From assembly GCA_003663525.1 (NCBI GenBank), contig QMUF01000050.1, forward strand, positions 1 to 10,179: a stretch of 10,179 nt of DNA. The letters are read 5' to 3'. Position numbers and translations under genes: made by a program. Of this stretch, positions 1 through 6,416 are shown piece after piece (the stretch's first letter is position 1; the number at the start of each line of letters is the position of its first letter). The notes below the pieces were generated by a model, which had not been told where the DNA came from, did no database searches, and worked only from the letters and a program-made list of their open reading frames with translations. Source of the DNA: Thermococci archaeon. Its GTDB lineage: Archaea > Methanobacteriota_B > Thermococci > Thermococcales > Thermococcaceae.

Positions 1-650
1 GAAACGCTCCTGTCCTCGTACTCCCCGCTGACCGTCTCAATGCGGTAGCCCCTCTCGCGTACGTAGAGGTTCACGTTTATCCCAAGCCTCTCAAGGTCCT
101 TCTTGAGTTCCCTTAGCGTCTCCTCCTTCCCGTAGAAGCCCAGGTAGAGCCTTCCATTCATCTCGCTGAGGTGGCCGTCGCCGAAGGCGAAGCCGAGTAT
201 TCTCGCGAGAGTTCCTATCCTTGGATCCTCCCAGCGGAGTGGCAGAAGATCTCTCTCCTTCAGGAACTTCACGACCTGCCCATCTGCGTCGGCAAACTCC
301 TCCTCGCTCAGAATAACGCCTCTTCTCTCCTCGAACTCAACGCCCTCGAATGGGTAAACGAGAACCTCATCGCCCTCCTTCACATTCCCAAGGTAGACGT
401 AGCCCTGTGGAGTCAGAACCGAATGCTCCTTGCTACCTTCTATGAGTCTTCCCGACTCAGTAATGATTCTGACGGCGAGCTCGTTCTCTTCAACTACCCT
501 CTCCGCAACGAAGATCACATCGGAGAAATCGTTGTGGCCCTCGTCGATGTCATAGACCCTCAGGCCCTGGAGCTTGAACTTCTCGGGCATCTCCTCGATA
601 TTGACCCAGTACCCGTGCTCCGTGAGGACTTTTGAGCCCGGGGCGAGGCA
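1..650 (-). mobile_element. Intein with LAGLIDADG homing endonuclease inside rtcB (partial)
   Basis: Protein splicing element that excises itself from RtcB; its endonuclease domain promotes spread into empty rtcB alleles. It starts with Cys at 648-650, directly after GYDVN of the N-extein. Block A is [16 protein letters not shown] (intein residues 1-16). Block B lies around residues 67-82 and contains GSKEHSVLT, with Ser73 and His76 where many inteins have TxxH. A hydrophobic strand ending in [10 protein letters not shown] (91-100) follows. A first LAGLIDADG-type helix, [15 protein letters not shown] (148-162), marks the endonuclease. The second helix, the C-terminal His-Asn and the C-extein are outside the window. 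Hand count gives 104 G+C in bases 1-180 (58%) against 75 in bases 721-900 of the N-extein (42%), so the element looks acquired from a GC-richer relative. RtcB inteins are known in Pyrococcus. Confidence 0.93.
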
Positions 651-941
651 GTTCACATCATATCCTACCCCTCCAGGGCTTATAACACCTTCTTTCACAT
701 CAAAAGCGGCCACACCACCGATTGGGAAACCATAGCCTTGGTGACCATCGGGCATGACAATGGAATATTTGTAAATCCCAGGAAGCATGGCCACATTAGT
801 GGCCTGCAATAAAGTTTTATCTTTGCGCATTTTTTGGAGTAATGCATCATCTGAATAAACTCTCCCTGGAACTCGCATTCTCTTATCGAATTTAGGGATT
901 TCCCACCTAATTTTATCAATTCTCTTTAGGGGTATCTCCAT
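1..941 (-). CDS. rtcB: RtcB tRNA-splicing ligase, 5' part, interrupted by an intein (partial)
   Basis: RtcB joins RNA 2',3'-cyclic phosphate or 3'-phosphate ends to 5'-OH ends using GTP and Mn2+. It acts in tRNA intron splicing and RNA repair. The visible 313 codons consist of a 97-residue N-extein and 216 residues of an intein; the rest lies beyond the left edge. The N-extein contains the conserved stretches [14 protein letters not shown] (63-76) and [11 protein letters not shown] (87-97). In the Pyrococcus enzyme, Asp95 and Cys98 of this region bind the metal, and Asp95 is present here. The ATG at 939-941 is preceded by a strong ribosome binding site, GGAGGTGA (947-954), six bases away. A gap of 48 bases separates it from the PUA-like gene and holds a TATA-like box, so rtcB may be transcribed alone as well as with the upstream genes. 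Identification is by recognition of the family sequence and is very sure. Confidence 0.96.
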   Translation of the reverse strand, partial: MEIPLKRIDKIRWEIPKFDKRMRVPGRVYSDDALLQKMRKDKTLLQATNVAMLPGIYKYSIVMPDGHQGYGFPIGGVAAFDVKEGVISPGGVGYDVNCLAPGSKVLTEHGYWVNIEEMPEKFKLQGLRVYDIDEGHNDFSDVIFVAERVVEENELAVRIITESGRLIEGSKEHSVLTPQGYVYLGNVKEGDEVLVYPFEGVEFEERRGVILSEEEFADADGQVVKFLKERDLLPLRWEDPRIGTLARILGFAFGDGHLSEMNGRLYLGFYGKEETLRELKKDLERLGINVNLYVRERGYRIETVSGEYEDRSV

Positions 942-989
942 TATGCTCACCTCCAAATCAAATAGCACTCAAATATTTAAAAGATTATG
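942..989 (-). promoter_or_regulatory. Probable rtcB promoter and ribosome binding site
   Basis: The 48-base gap between the PUA-like gene and rtcB contains TTTTAAATATTT (minus strand, 971-982), a fair archaeal TATA box about 35 bases before the ATG. GGAGGTGA (947-954) is the ribosome binding site. The implied leader is about ten bases, typical of Thermococcales. No transcript evidence is available, so internal promoter use is inferred. Confidence 0.5.
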
Positions 990-1394
990 TTATTTAGGAG
1001 CTATTTTCCTCTCCTTGGGCACATAATTTCTGATAATCCCGTCTCTTGCCTTCCCACAACCGAGATAATATTTACCCCACTTTAATATTACCCAGCCCTT
1101 AATTGGAGTCTTAATTTTCAGATCTTCTCCTGCCAGCCATTGAATCGCCTCATCTTCACTAACCTCAATTATGTTTCTTTTAGCCTTTGGGCCGACTAAA
1201 AAGGCTCCTTCTATCGTAAGTCGGATCCCATCACTTTCTATTTTTCCAAAATAAAGACCTTTCTCTGTGTATACCCTTGGATTAAATGGACATTCTTTAT
1301 ATGCAAAAATCCTCCGGTTTGCCTTAACTTCGAAGATTAAGTCAGGTGCATAACCATATTGCCCTATGAGCATTTCTTTTACTTTTTTACTCAT
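990..1394 (-). CDS. Free-standing PUA-like RNA-binding protein (RsmF/NSUN C-terminal domain type)
   Basis: A 134-residue protein resembling the PUA-like domain found at the C-terminus of bacterial RsmF-type m5C methyltransferases. It has no catalytic motifs of its own. The recognisable part is the second half: DEAIQWLAGEDL, followed by GWVILKWGKYYLGCGKARDG and NYVPKERK. This follows the family pattern of a YLxGE-like helix, a GW strand, a (L)GxGK turn and a final NxxPK. The start is set at ATG 1392-1394, which overlaps the TGA of the methyltransferase gene (1391-1393) as ATGA. An ATG 22 codons upstream would force a 70-base overlap and adds residues that only mirror the methyltransferase 3' end in another frame. 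The tight overlap implies coupled translation with the methyltransferase. It likely supplies RNA binding in trans to that enzyme; this is inference. Confidence 0.75.
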   Translation of the reverse strand: MSKKVKEMLIGQYGYAPDLIFEVKANRRIFAYKECPFNPRVYTEKGLYFGKIESDGIRLTIEGAFLVGPKAKRNIIEVSEDEAIQWLAGEDLKIKTPIKGWVILKWGKYYLGCGKARDGIIRNYVPKERKIAPK

Positions 1395-2305
1395 GGTTTT
1401 CTTATCTTCGCTACAAAGAACGCCTCTGTGTTGTTGTCCTGAGGGTGAAGTCTTAGACATTTTCTCACCTCCTCTGAATATTCCTTCCCATCGAACTCCA
1501 AAACCGGAGGAGTAGGGTGTAGGGGGAGGTCTATTTTCTCAATCTTCGCGTCAGTTTTACGAAGAAGATAATCTACAACTCCCTCGTTTTCAAGGGGATC
1601 TATTGTACATGTAGAATACACAAGCACTCCTCTAGGCTTTAAAGCTTTATAAGCTGCCATTATCAGCTTCTTCTGGATATTAGAATAAGTTATTACTTTT
1701 TTCATGCTCCAACTGGAGAGGAACTTAAAGCTTTTCCTTACCATTCCTACACTTGAACATGGAGCATCAAGGAGTATTTTGTCAAAAGTATTTTCAAATC
1801 TACCAAAATAGGCCCCATCTTTAACTGTAACTCTAGTATTCAAAACCCCAAAACGATTTAAATTTGCTATTAAGACATTAACACGCCATTTTTTCATATC
1901 ATTTGCTATTATACATCCCTCATTCTCCATGTATTGAGCTATTTGAGTGGTTTTTGCACCTGGAGCTGCTGCCATATCAAGAACAAGCTCTTCCGGTTGT
2001 GGATCAAGCACCACCGGTGGTATCATTGAAGAAGCCTCCTGAGGAAAAGCAAGACCCAATGAGTACTCAATCATATCTCCAAATTCTCGAGTATTTATAA
2101 AAAAGCCCTCTTTTACCCATGGAATAGGCTCTAACTCATACCTTTCCTCTAATCTCTCCTTTATATACCCTAAAGGAGCTTTCAAAGTGTTTATGCGTAT
2201 GCTTTGCTTCAGTGGTGCCAGCATAAGATTCCAAAATTCCTCACTATTATCAAGTTCAGAATACCTCTCATAAAATGCTTTGTTCATTTCGAGCACTTTT
2301 TCCAT
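1391..2305 (-). CDS. NSUN/Trm4-like RNA (cytosine-5)-methyltransferase
   Basis: SAM-dependent enzyme of the NOL1/NOP2/Sun family, expected to make 5-methylcytosine in tRNA. It has 304 residues. An N-terminal RNA-binding part with SIRINTLKA (35-43) leads to FPQEASSMIPP (87-97), the SAM-binding motif I DMAAAPGAKTTQ (110-121), motif IV LLDAPCSSVG (178-187, with Cys183) and motif VI VYSTCTI (229-235, with Cys233). In this family the motif VI cysteine is the nucleophile and the motif IV cysteine helps product release. The enzyme ends at AKIRKP without a C-terminal PUA-like domain; such a domain is encoded by the overlapping next gene. Its ATG follows the archease gene by nine bases, and its ribosome binding site GAGGTGG overlaps the archease stop codon. 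The Pyrococcus abyssi homologue is a tRNA m5C methyltransferase whose specificity is improved by the neighbouring archease. The exact target positions here are inferred, not shown. Confidence 0.92.
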   Translation of the reverse strand: MEKVLEMNKAFYERYSELDNSEEFWNLMLAPLKQSIRINTLKAPLGYIKERLEERYELEPIPWVKEGFFINTREFGDMIEYSLGLAFPQEASSMIPPVVLDPQPEELVLDMAAAPGAKTTQIAQYMENEGCIIANDMKKWRVNVLIANLNRFGVLNTRVTVKDGAYFGRFENTFDKILLDAPCSSVGMVRKSFKFLSSWSMKKVITYSNIQKKLIMAAYKALKPRGVLVYSTCTIDPLENEGVVDYLLRKTDAKIEKIDLPLHPTPPVLEFDGKEYSEEVRKCLRLHPQDNNTEAFFVAKIRKP

Positions 2306-2314
2306 GAAACCACC

Positions 2315-2740
2315 TCATATGTCCGGAACAAGTTGAGTCATCCAAGTGCCCTCTTCAAATTGTTTTATGTTCATTTCATGATATGTTATTGCCTTGACCT
2401 CTTCTTTGGGTTCGTGTTTTTCACTTAAAGCCTCACCATAAGCCTTTGCTTTAAGTTTATAACCCTCTTTTGTCTTTTCTATCTCAACCTCAAAATCTCC
2501 AAATACTAAACCTTCTGTATCATGAAGGATTAGGAGTTCCTCAAGAAAACTGTAAAGCAGAGCGTATAAATCCTCCCCCTCTACCTCAATCTCTCGCATC
2601 TCTTTTCGATCAACCTTTCTTACATCTACCATAACATCGAAAAGTGCAGTTGCAACAGCCTCAAACGCCTCTTCCAGTGTATCCCCATAACCCCTTATTC
2701 CAATATCTGCGGTATGTTCGTAGTGCTCCCATCTCTTCAT
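2315..2740 (-). CDS. Archease, activator of RtcB and tRNA methyltransferase chaperone
   Basis: Small cytosolic protein (141 residues) that speeds guanylylation and turnover of RtcB. In Pyrococcus abyssi it also assists the tRNA m5C methyltransferase encoded next to it. The N-terminus [14 protein letters not shown] (6-19) is the family signature and includes the likely metal ligand Asp12. The C-terminus LVPDI carries the second conserved Asp (140). FSLEELL-like and [13 protein letters not shown] stretches complete the match. The start chosen is ATG 2738-2740, preceded by GGTGAG, because family members begin M(K/R)[16 protein letters not shown] three codons upstream is possible but less likely. 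It is the first gene of the minus-strand block and faces panB across 59 bases. All three modification genes and rtcB follow in the same direction, so activator and ligase are genetically linked. Confidence 0.95.
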   Translation of the reverse strand: MKRWEHYEHTADIGIRGYGDTLEEAFEAVATALFDVMVDVRKVDRKEMREIEVEGEDLYALLYSFLEELLILHDTEGLVFGDFEVEIEKTKEGYKLKAKAYGEALSEKHEPKEEVKAITYHEMNIKQFEEGTWMTQLVPDI

Positions 2741-2799
2741 TTCTCTCACCCGATAGATTAATATTTACCTAAGTTTATTAGGATTAGGGGCGAATTATC
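2741..2799. promoter_or_regulatory. Divergent promoter region between archease and panB
   Basis: AT-rich 59-base gap between two divergent starts. On the minus strand TAAATATTAA (about 2758-2767) can serve as the archease TATA box. On the plus strand the panB TATA box could be the AGTTTATTAG stretch (about 2771-2780), giving a very short leader. The two core promoters nearly touch, so their transcription complexes may compete. TATA boxes are called by eye only. Confidence 0.45.
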
Positions 2800-3675
2800 A
2801 TGAGAGAAATAACCACAAAGAGAATTATAGAAATGAAAGGAAAAGAAAAAATAACAATGGTCACGGCTTATGATTATCCATCGGGCCTTATAGCAGATAA
2901 AGCGGGAATTGATATTATCTTCGTGGGAGATTCTCTTGGAATGGTTGTTTATGGCGATGAAAACACTTTAAACGTGACTATGGACCAGATGGTATATCAC
3001 ACCAGAGCCGTAGCCAAGGCCGTTAAACGAGGTTTAGTGCTTGCAGATATGCCATTTATGAGTTATGAAATAAGTGTGGAAGAGGGTATGAAAAATGCTG
3101 CCCGATTGGTTCAAGCTGGAGCAGATGCAGTGAAGATTGAGGGTGGCTATGACCATAAAAAGCTTGTTAAAAAGCTTGTTAGGAGCGGCATACCTGTTAT
3201 GGGCCATACAGGACTTACTCCTCAGAGATATCTACGTTTAGGTGGCTATCATATAACCGGAGAAACTGAAGAAGAAATTGAAGAGATCATTAGAGATGCA
3301 AAGAGTCTAGAAAAGGCCGGAGCTTTTGCTGTTGTTTTAGAGTTTGTGCTTTCAGATGTAGCAAAACTCGTCACAGAAGAGGTTAAAATTCCTACCATCG
3401 GAATAGGATCCGGCCCATACTGTGATGGTCAGGTGTTAGTCTGGCATGATCTGCTTGGCTTTTATGAGCATGCCCCTCCATTTGTAAAAAAATATGCAGA
3501 TTTGAGAAGTATAATCCAGCTAGCACTTGAGAATTACAAAGAAGAGGTAAAAGATGGAAGATTCCCTAGCGGACAGTATTACTGGGAATTCCTAGATAAA
3601 GATGATTTTGAAAAGAAGAAAAAGAGAGCTATGGAAAGACTAAGCCAAGAAGAATCCGAGAAGTGGTCACCTTGA
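2800..3675 (+). CDS. panB: 3-methyl-2-oxobutanoate hydroxymethyltransferase (ketopantoate synthesis)
   Basis: Transfers a hydroxymethyl group from methylene-tetrahydropterin to 2-oxoisovalerate, giving ketopantoate for pantothenate and coenzyme A. It has 291 residues, slightly longer than the bacterial enzyme. Family motifs are TAYDYPSG (22-29), FVGDSLGMV (41-49), [10 protein letters not shown] (81-90), AVKIEGG (110-116), [11 protein letters not shown] (132-142) and [12 protein letters not shown] (200-211). The metal and catalytic residues Asp44, Asp83, Lys112, Glu114 and Glu181 line up with those known from the E. coli enzyme. A charged tail from about residue 247 ([14 protein letters not shown]) is typical of archaeal versions. 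The ATG is preceded by a weak AGGGGCG ribosome site. The last codons overlap the start of an aminotransferase gene, so both are probably one transcript. Confidence 0.96.
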   Translation: MREITTKRIIEMKGKEKITMVTAYDYPSGLIADKAGIDIIFVGDSLGMVVYGDENTLNVTMDQMVYHTRAVAKAVKRGLVLADMPFMSYEISVEEGMKNAARLVQAGADAVKIEGGYDHKKLVKKLVRSGIPVMGHTGLTPQRYLRLGGYHITGETEEEIEEIIRDAKSLEKAGAFAVVLEFVLSDVAKLVTEEVKIPTIGIGSGPYCDGQVLVWHDLLGFYEHAPPFVKKYADLRSIIQLALENYKEEVKDGRFPSGQYYWEFLDKDDFEKKKKRAMERLSQEESEKWSP

Positions 3676-4736
3676 ATTGGAAAGAGAAAATTAGAACTGA
3701 ACTCTTCAACATTACAATCCCCGGAGGCTACGCAGATAAGGTTCCACATAGGGAAGACATTTTAGATTGCTCCCTTGGAACAAATCCTTTTGGAACCTCC
3801 CCGCGAGTAAAACAAAAGCTGAAAAATCTAGAAATAGAAATTGCCAAATACCCTGATGTCCATTATACTGAGCTTAGAAATGCCCTATCAGACTACTGGG
3901 GGATAGAGAAGGATAGTATTTTCTTTGGATACGGCTCGATGGGCTGCTTCGAGAAAGTAAATAAGTTTGCCATAAAAAATGGTGCTAAAGTTCTTGGAAT
4001 ATCCCCTCAATATACAAGATACATAAGCGATGTAATCGTTATGGGTGGAATCTATGAATCCGTGCTTCTTAAGGCAGAAAATAACTTTAAAATCGATATT
4101 GGAGAGATTATAAACTCAATGACTTCTGAACATGCACTGTTTTACCTTGACAACCCTCATAATCCAACTGGACAACTGGTAACACTCAAAGAAGTTGAAG
4201 AGATCGTGGAAGAGGCCAAACGAAAAGGTGTTTTAGTGTTGATAGACGAAGCTTATGGGGATTTTGTTGACAAAAAACAATCAGCCATAAATCTAAACGC
4301 AGATAACTTGATTGTGTTACGTTCATTCTCCAAAGGGTTTGGGTTGGCCTCTATGAGGGTGGGATATGCAGTTATAAGGAACAGAGAACTTAGGGAGCTC
4401 TATAAAAAAGTGGATCTTCCATTTCCAATAACAGCGACAGGTGAGGCCTTAGCGGTTGCGGCTCTTAGACATCAAGAATTCCTGGAAAAAAGCAGAAAAC
4501 AGATAGCAGCTATAAAGGGAAGGATAATTCAGGAACTCAAAAAGATGTTCCAAATACCTGAAACTCATCCACAAACCCCAATAATGCTTGTTGGCGGAGA
4601 AGGGGACACTTATCATTATTTTTTGAAACGGGGAGTACTAACAGTACCTGGATCAGCGTTCAAACCTTTGGATAACTCTTATGTTAGATTAAGGGTTCCA
4701 AAAAATGAAGAAGAACTTCTAAGAAGACTCTTTTAG
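3672..4736 (+). CDS. HisC/CobD-like PLP-dependent aminotransferase
   Basis: Fold-type I PLP enzyme of the HisC family, about 354 residues. Counting from an in-frame GTG at 3663, motifs are LGTNPFG (38-44), DNPHNPTGQ (163-171), IDEAYGDF (194-201), the PLP-lysine motif [16 protein letters not shown] (220-235, Lys224) and RLRV with the substrate-carboxylate Arg343. The start is uncertain. TTG 3672-3674 overlaps the panB stop as TTGA, which fits coupled translation. GTG at 3663 adds three residues and neither has a clear ribosome site. The N-terminus [24 protein letters not shown] also recalls threonine-phosphate decarboxylase (CobD), so substrate and even reaction type cannot be decided from sequence. 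No histidine or cobamide genes are nearby. Its link to panB may only reflect shared amino-acid and cofactor metabolism. The last 18 bases overlap the end of the opposite permease gene. Confidence 0.85.
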   Translation: MNWKEKIRTELFNITIPGGYADKVPHREDILDCSLGTNPFGTSPRVKQKLKNLEIEIAKYPDVHYTELRNALSDYWGIEKDSIFFGYGSMGCFEKVNKFAIKNGAKVLGISPQYTRYISDVIVMGGIYESVLLKAENNFKIDIGEIINSMTSEHALFYLDNPHNPTGQLVTLKEVEEIVEEAKRKGVLVLIDEAYGDFVDKKQSAINLNADNLIVLRSFSKGFGLASMRVGYAVIRNRELRELYKKVDLPFPITATGEALAVAALRHQEFLEKSRKQIAAIKGRIIQELKKMFQIPETHPQTPIMLVGGEGDTYHYFLKRGVLTVPGSAFKPLDNSYVRLRVPKNEEELLRRLF

Positions 4737-5567
4737 TTCACTTTTTATTCTACTTACCATCAAAGTGCCCACAGTTATTAAAATAAATCCAACCATATGA
4801 TAAGATGTGAAGGTCTCTCCCAACACTATAGCGACCCCAATTGCCACTGCTGGGGCGGGTGTAATTATAGCAGTGGCTTTTGAAAGGTTTATGCGCTTTA
4901 TTGACAGATACCACACAACCTGGCCTAGAGAAAGAATGAGGGCTTCAGCTATTGCAAATTTTGAAAATTTAAGTCCCCGAGGAAGTGCCAAGAGCAATAA
5001 TAATATTCCTCCGAAGGTGTTTCTAAAAGCTGCTATGAGAAATGGATTATATGGGAGTCTCTTTGCTATCACATGGCCACTTTGCCAAAATAATGGAACC
5101 AGAAGAAGGAGTAGATCGCCTTTTCTAGGAACAATGACTTTTCCTTGTGTTATCACCAACGTGAGGCCCAAAAGGATTAAAATAGACCAGAGAATTTGGT
5201 TCTTTGTTATTTTTTCTCGCAGTATGATATAAGATAACATAAAAGAGAAGAGTACTTCAGCTCTCGTTATTAATGAAGCATTTATCGCGGTGCTAAGTTG
5301 CGCTCCATATGAATATGCTATGTATGCTAATGCAGTTCCGAATACTCCTACTAAAGCAGCTTTTGGAATATATTGTGGACTTTCTCTGGCTTCTTTCCAG
5401 CTTGAAGTCGAGAATACAATTGGCCATAGGATAAGAGAAGCAATAATCGCGGAAAATGCAGCAAAACTCATAGGATTTGTGGGATTTGCTTTTATGACTA
5501 CAGGTTCTATCCCATATAGAAACATTCCTAAAAAAGCTAAAAGGGTGCCTTCAGTCTCTCTGTTCAT
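4719..5567 (-). CDS. DMT-superfamily (EamA) permease
   Basis: Membrane protein of 282 residues with about ten hydrophobic segments in two repeated EamA halves. The first half runs from GTLLAFLGMFLYGIEPVVIK to the end of LILLGLTLVITQG. The second begins after the charged link KVIVPRKGD, at LLLLLVPLFWQSGHVIAKRL, and ends at GFILITVGTLMVS. LREKIT and LGETFT stand near the end of each half, as usual in the family. Members export amino acids, metabolites or other small molecules; the substrate here is unknown. The start is ATG 5565-5567 with GGGTGG five bases upstream, 17 bases inside the end of the PqqD-like gene, so the two are translationally coupled. A GTG three codons earlier is possible. The 3' end overlaps the convergent aminotransferase gene by 18 bases. 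Confidence 0.88.
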   Translation of the reverse strand: MNRETEGTLLAFLGMFLYGIEPVVIKANPTNPMSFAAFSAIIASLILWPIVFSTSSWKEARESPQYIPKAALVGVFGTALAYIAYSYGAQLSTAINASLITRAEVLFSFMLSYIILREKITKNQILWSILILLGLTLVITQGKVIVPRKGDLLLLLVPLFWQSGHVIAKRLPYNPFLIAAFRNTFGGILLLLLALPRGLKFSKFAIAEALILSLGQVVWYLSIKRINLSKATAIITPAPAVAIGVAIVLGETFTSYHMVGFILITVGTLMVSRIKSELKESS

Positions 5568-5889
5568 CCCAGCCACCCAAGAGAACCAAGTTTCTCTTGT
5601 ATAACTCGAAGATGAATGTTATAAGACGCTCATATAACGGTTCTGCCTCTTCACCAAATCTTTCCTTTACTTTCTTTCCAATTTGCTCTATTGTTCTCGT
5701 ACCATCACAAAGATCCCATACAAAAGTTCCCAACTCATCAAGTTCAAGTCGCCTATACTCCCCATGGAGTTTTCTCGCAAGGAAGTCCAATTTGGATTTC
5801 ATTGGGATTAGAAGGTAATATTTACCATTAATTTTTCTCAGCTCAATTTCATCATTTCTTTTTGGAATAAGTGCGAGATATTCATCCAT
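5551..5889 (-). CDS. Small PqqD-like protein
   Basis: A 112-residue protein. Residues about 45-105, from YRRLELDELGTFVWDLCDGT through TIEQIGKKVKERFG to FIFELYKRNLVLL, match the PqqD superfamily: a strand, the (L)D(x)xGxxVWxLxDG turn and three helices. In known systems this winged-helix fold (RiPP recognition element) binds the leader of a peptide that is then modified, usually by a radical SAM enzyme. No peptide precursor, radical SAM gene or maturase is visible here. The first 40 residues, with GKYYLLIPMKSKLDFLARKL, form a separate strand-rich extension. It overlaps and precedes the DMT permease, so the pair works together or is at least made together. A TATA box at 5921-5930 gives it its own promoter. 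Family assignment is good; function is unknown. Confidence 0.78.
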   Translation of the reverse strand: MDEYLALIPKRNDEIELRKINGKYYLLIPMKSKLDFLARKLHGEYRRLELDELGTFVWDLCDGTRTIEQIGKKVKERFGEEAEPLYERLITFIFELYKRNLVLLGGWDEQRD

Positions 5890-5935
5890 TGTACCGCCCC
5901 CAAGGGGAATGAGAAGAAGAGATTTATAAGAGTGT
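5890..5935 (-). promoter_or_regulatory. Promoter of the PqqD-like/permease pair
   Basis: CTTATAAATC on the minus strand (5921-5930) is a near-consensus archaeal TATA box 32-41 bases before the ATG at 5889. It lies only six bases beyond the CCA end of tRNA-Ser, so it starts a new transcript behind the tRNA. A G-rich stretch, GGGGGCGGT (5892-5900), precedes the ATG and may act as a weak ribosome site. Confidence 0.6.
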
Positions 5936-6023
5936 TGGCGCCGGGGCAGGGATTTGAACCCTGGCGGGCTTAACGCCCACGGACTCTCCAGGCCCGCGCC
6001 TTCCCAAGCTAGGCTACCCCGGC
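5936..6023 (-). tRNA. tRNA-Ser (anticodon GGA)
   Basis: An 88-base gene including an encoded CCA. The acceptor GCCGGGG pairs with CCCCGGC, then come T8 A9 and a D arm GCC/GGC. The anticodon arm is CGGGC/GTCCG (one G-U pair) with loop CTGGAGA, giving anticodon GGA, which reads UCC and UCU. A long variable arm, GGGC GTTAA GCCC, marks it as class II. The T arm is CAGGG TTCAAAT CCCTG. Discriminator base G73 is the usual serine identity base in archaea. No intron is present. Only 17 bases separate it from the rpsJ stop and no TATA box lies between, so it is probably cut from a tuf–rpsJ–tRNA transcript. Confidence 0.97.
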
Positions 6024-6040
6024 GCTAAAAATAATGAGAA

Positions 6041-6349
6041 TTATGAGACAAGCTCAATCTCAATAGTTACATCTTCAGGAACACGAATCCTCATAATTTG
6101 TCTCATAGCCCTCTCATCAGCCTCAATGTCAATAAGCCTTTTGTGAACTCTGAGTTCAAATTTATCAAAAGTTGCACTTCCCTCCCCATCTGGGCTTTTT
6201 CTTGTAGTGATCCTTATTCTCTTTGTGGGTAATGGTATGGGGCCACTCATTCTAACCCCAGTTCTCTCTGCAATTTGCTTGATTTGATCTGTAACATCAT
6301 TAAGAGCACTTATGTCCGTGCTCGCCAGTTTAATTCTTGCCTTTTGCAT
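6041..6349 (-). CDS. rpsJ: Ribosomal protein S10 (uS10)
   Basis: Small-subunit ribosomal protein of 102 residues, beginning [19 protein letters not shown]. The conserved S10 core is visible as [32 protein letters not shown] and [13 protein letters not shown]. The start is ATG 6347-6349, with AGGTGA five bases before it; a longer reading to 6385 has no ribosome site and adds residues absent from the family. It follows tuf by 67 bases in the same direction. An AT-rich stretch in that gap (CTTTAAAATTATT on the minus strand, about 6390-6402) could be a second promoter. The arrangement EF-1alpha, S10, tRNA-Ser is known from Pyrococcus. Confidence 0.97.
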   Translation of the reverse strand: MQKARIKLASTDISALNDVTDQIKQIAERTGVRMSGPIPLPTKRIRITTRKSPDGEGSATFDKFELRVHKRLIDIEADERAMRQIMRIRVPEDVTIEIELVS

Positions 6350-6416
6350 TTTTGTCACCTCTATAAGATCTAATGACAAAATCAATAATTTTAAAGGAAA
6401 AGGCTAGAGAAGGGCT

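Noticed and set aside
171..635. 154-codon plus-strand open frame
   Set aside because: It lies wholly antisense to the intein, whose motifs are clear; GC-rich sequence often leaves such long shadow frames. It has no ribosome site and no recognisable domain.
1395..1460. 22-residue N-terminal extension of the PUA-like protein
   Set aside because: The extension is the other-frame reading of the methyltransferase 3' end. The ATGA overlap at 1391-1394 gives a better start.
3157..3184. Tandem AAAAAGCTTGTTA repeat in panB
   Set aside because: The short direct repeat encodes the KKLVKKLV helix of PanB and is explained by coding.
5830..5860. Possible C/D-box guide RNA on the minus strand (ATGATGA at 5849-5855, CTGA at 5838-5841)
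   Set aside because: The spacing between boxes is only seven bases, too short for a usual guide, no convincing second box pair was found, and the stretch is inside the PqqD-like coding region.
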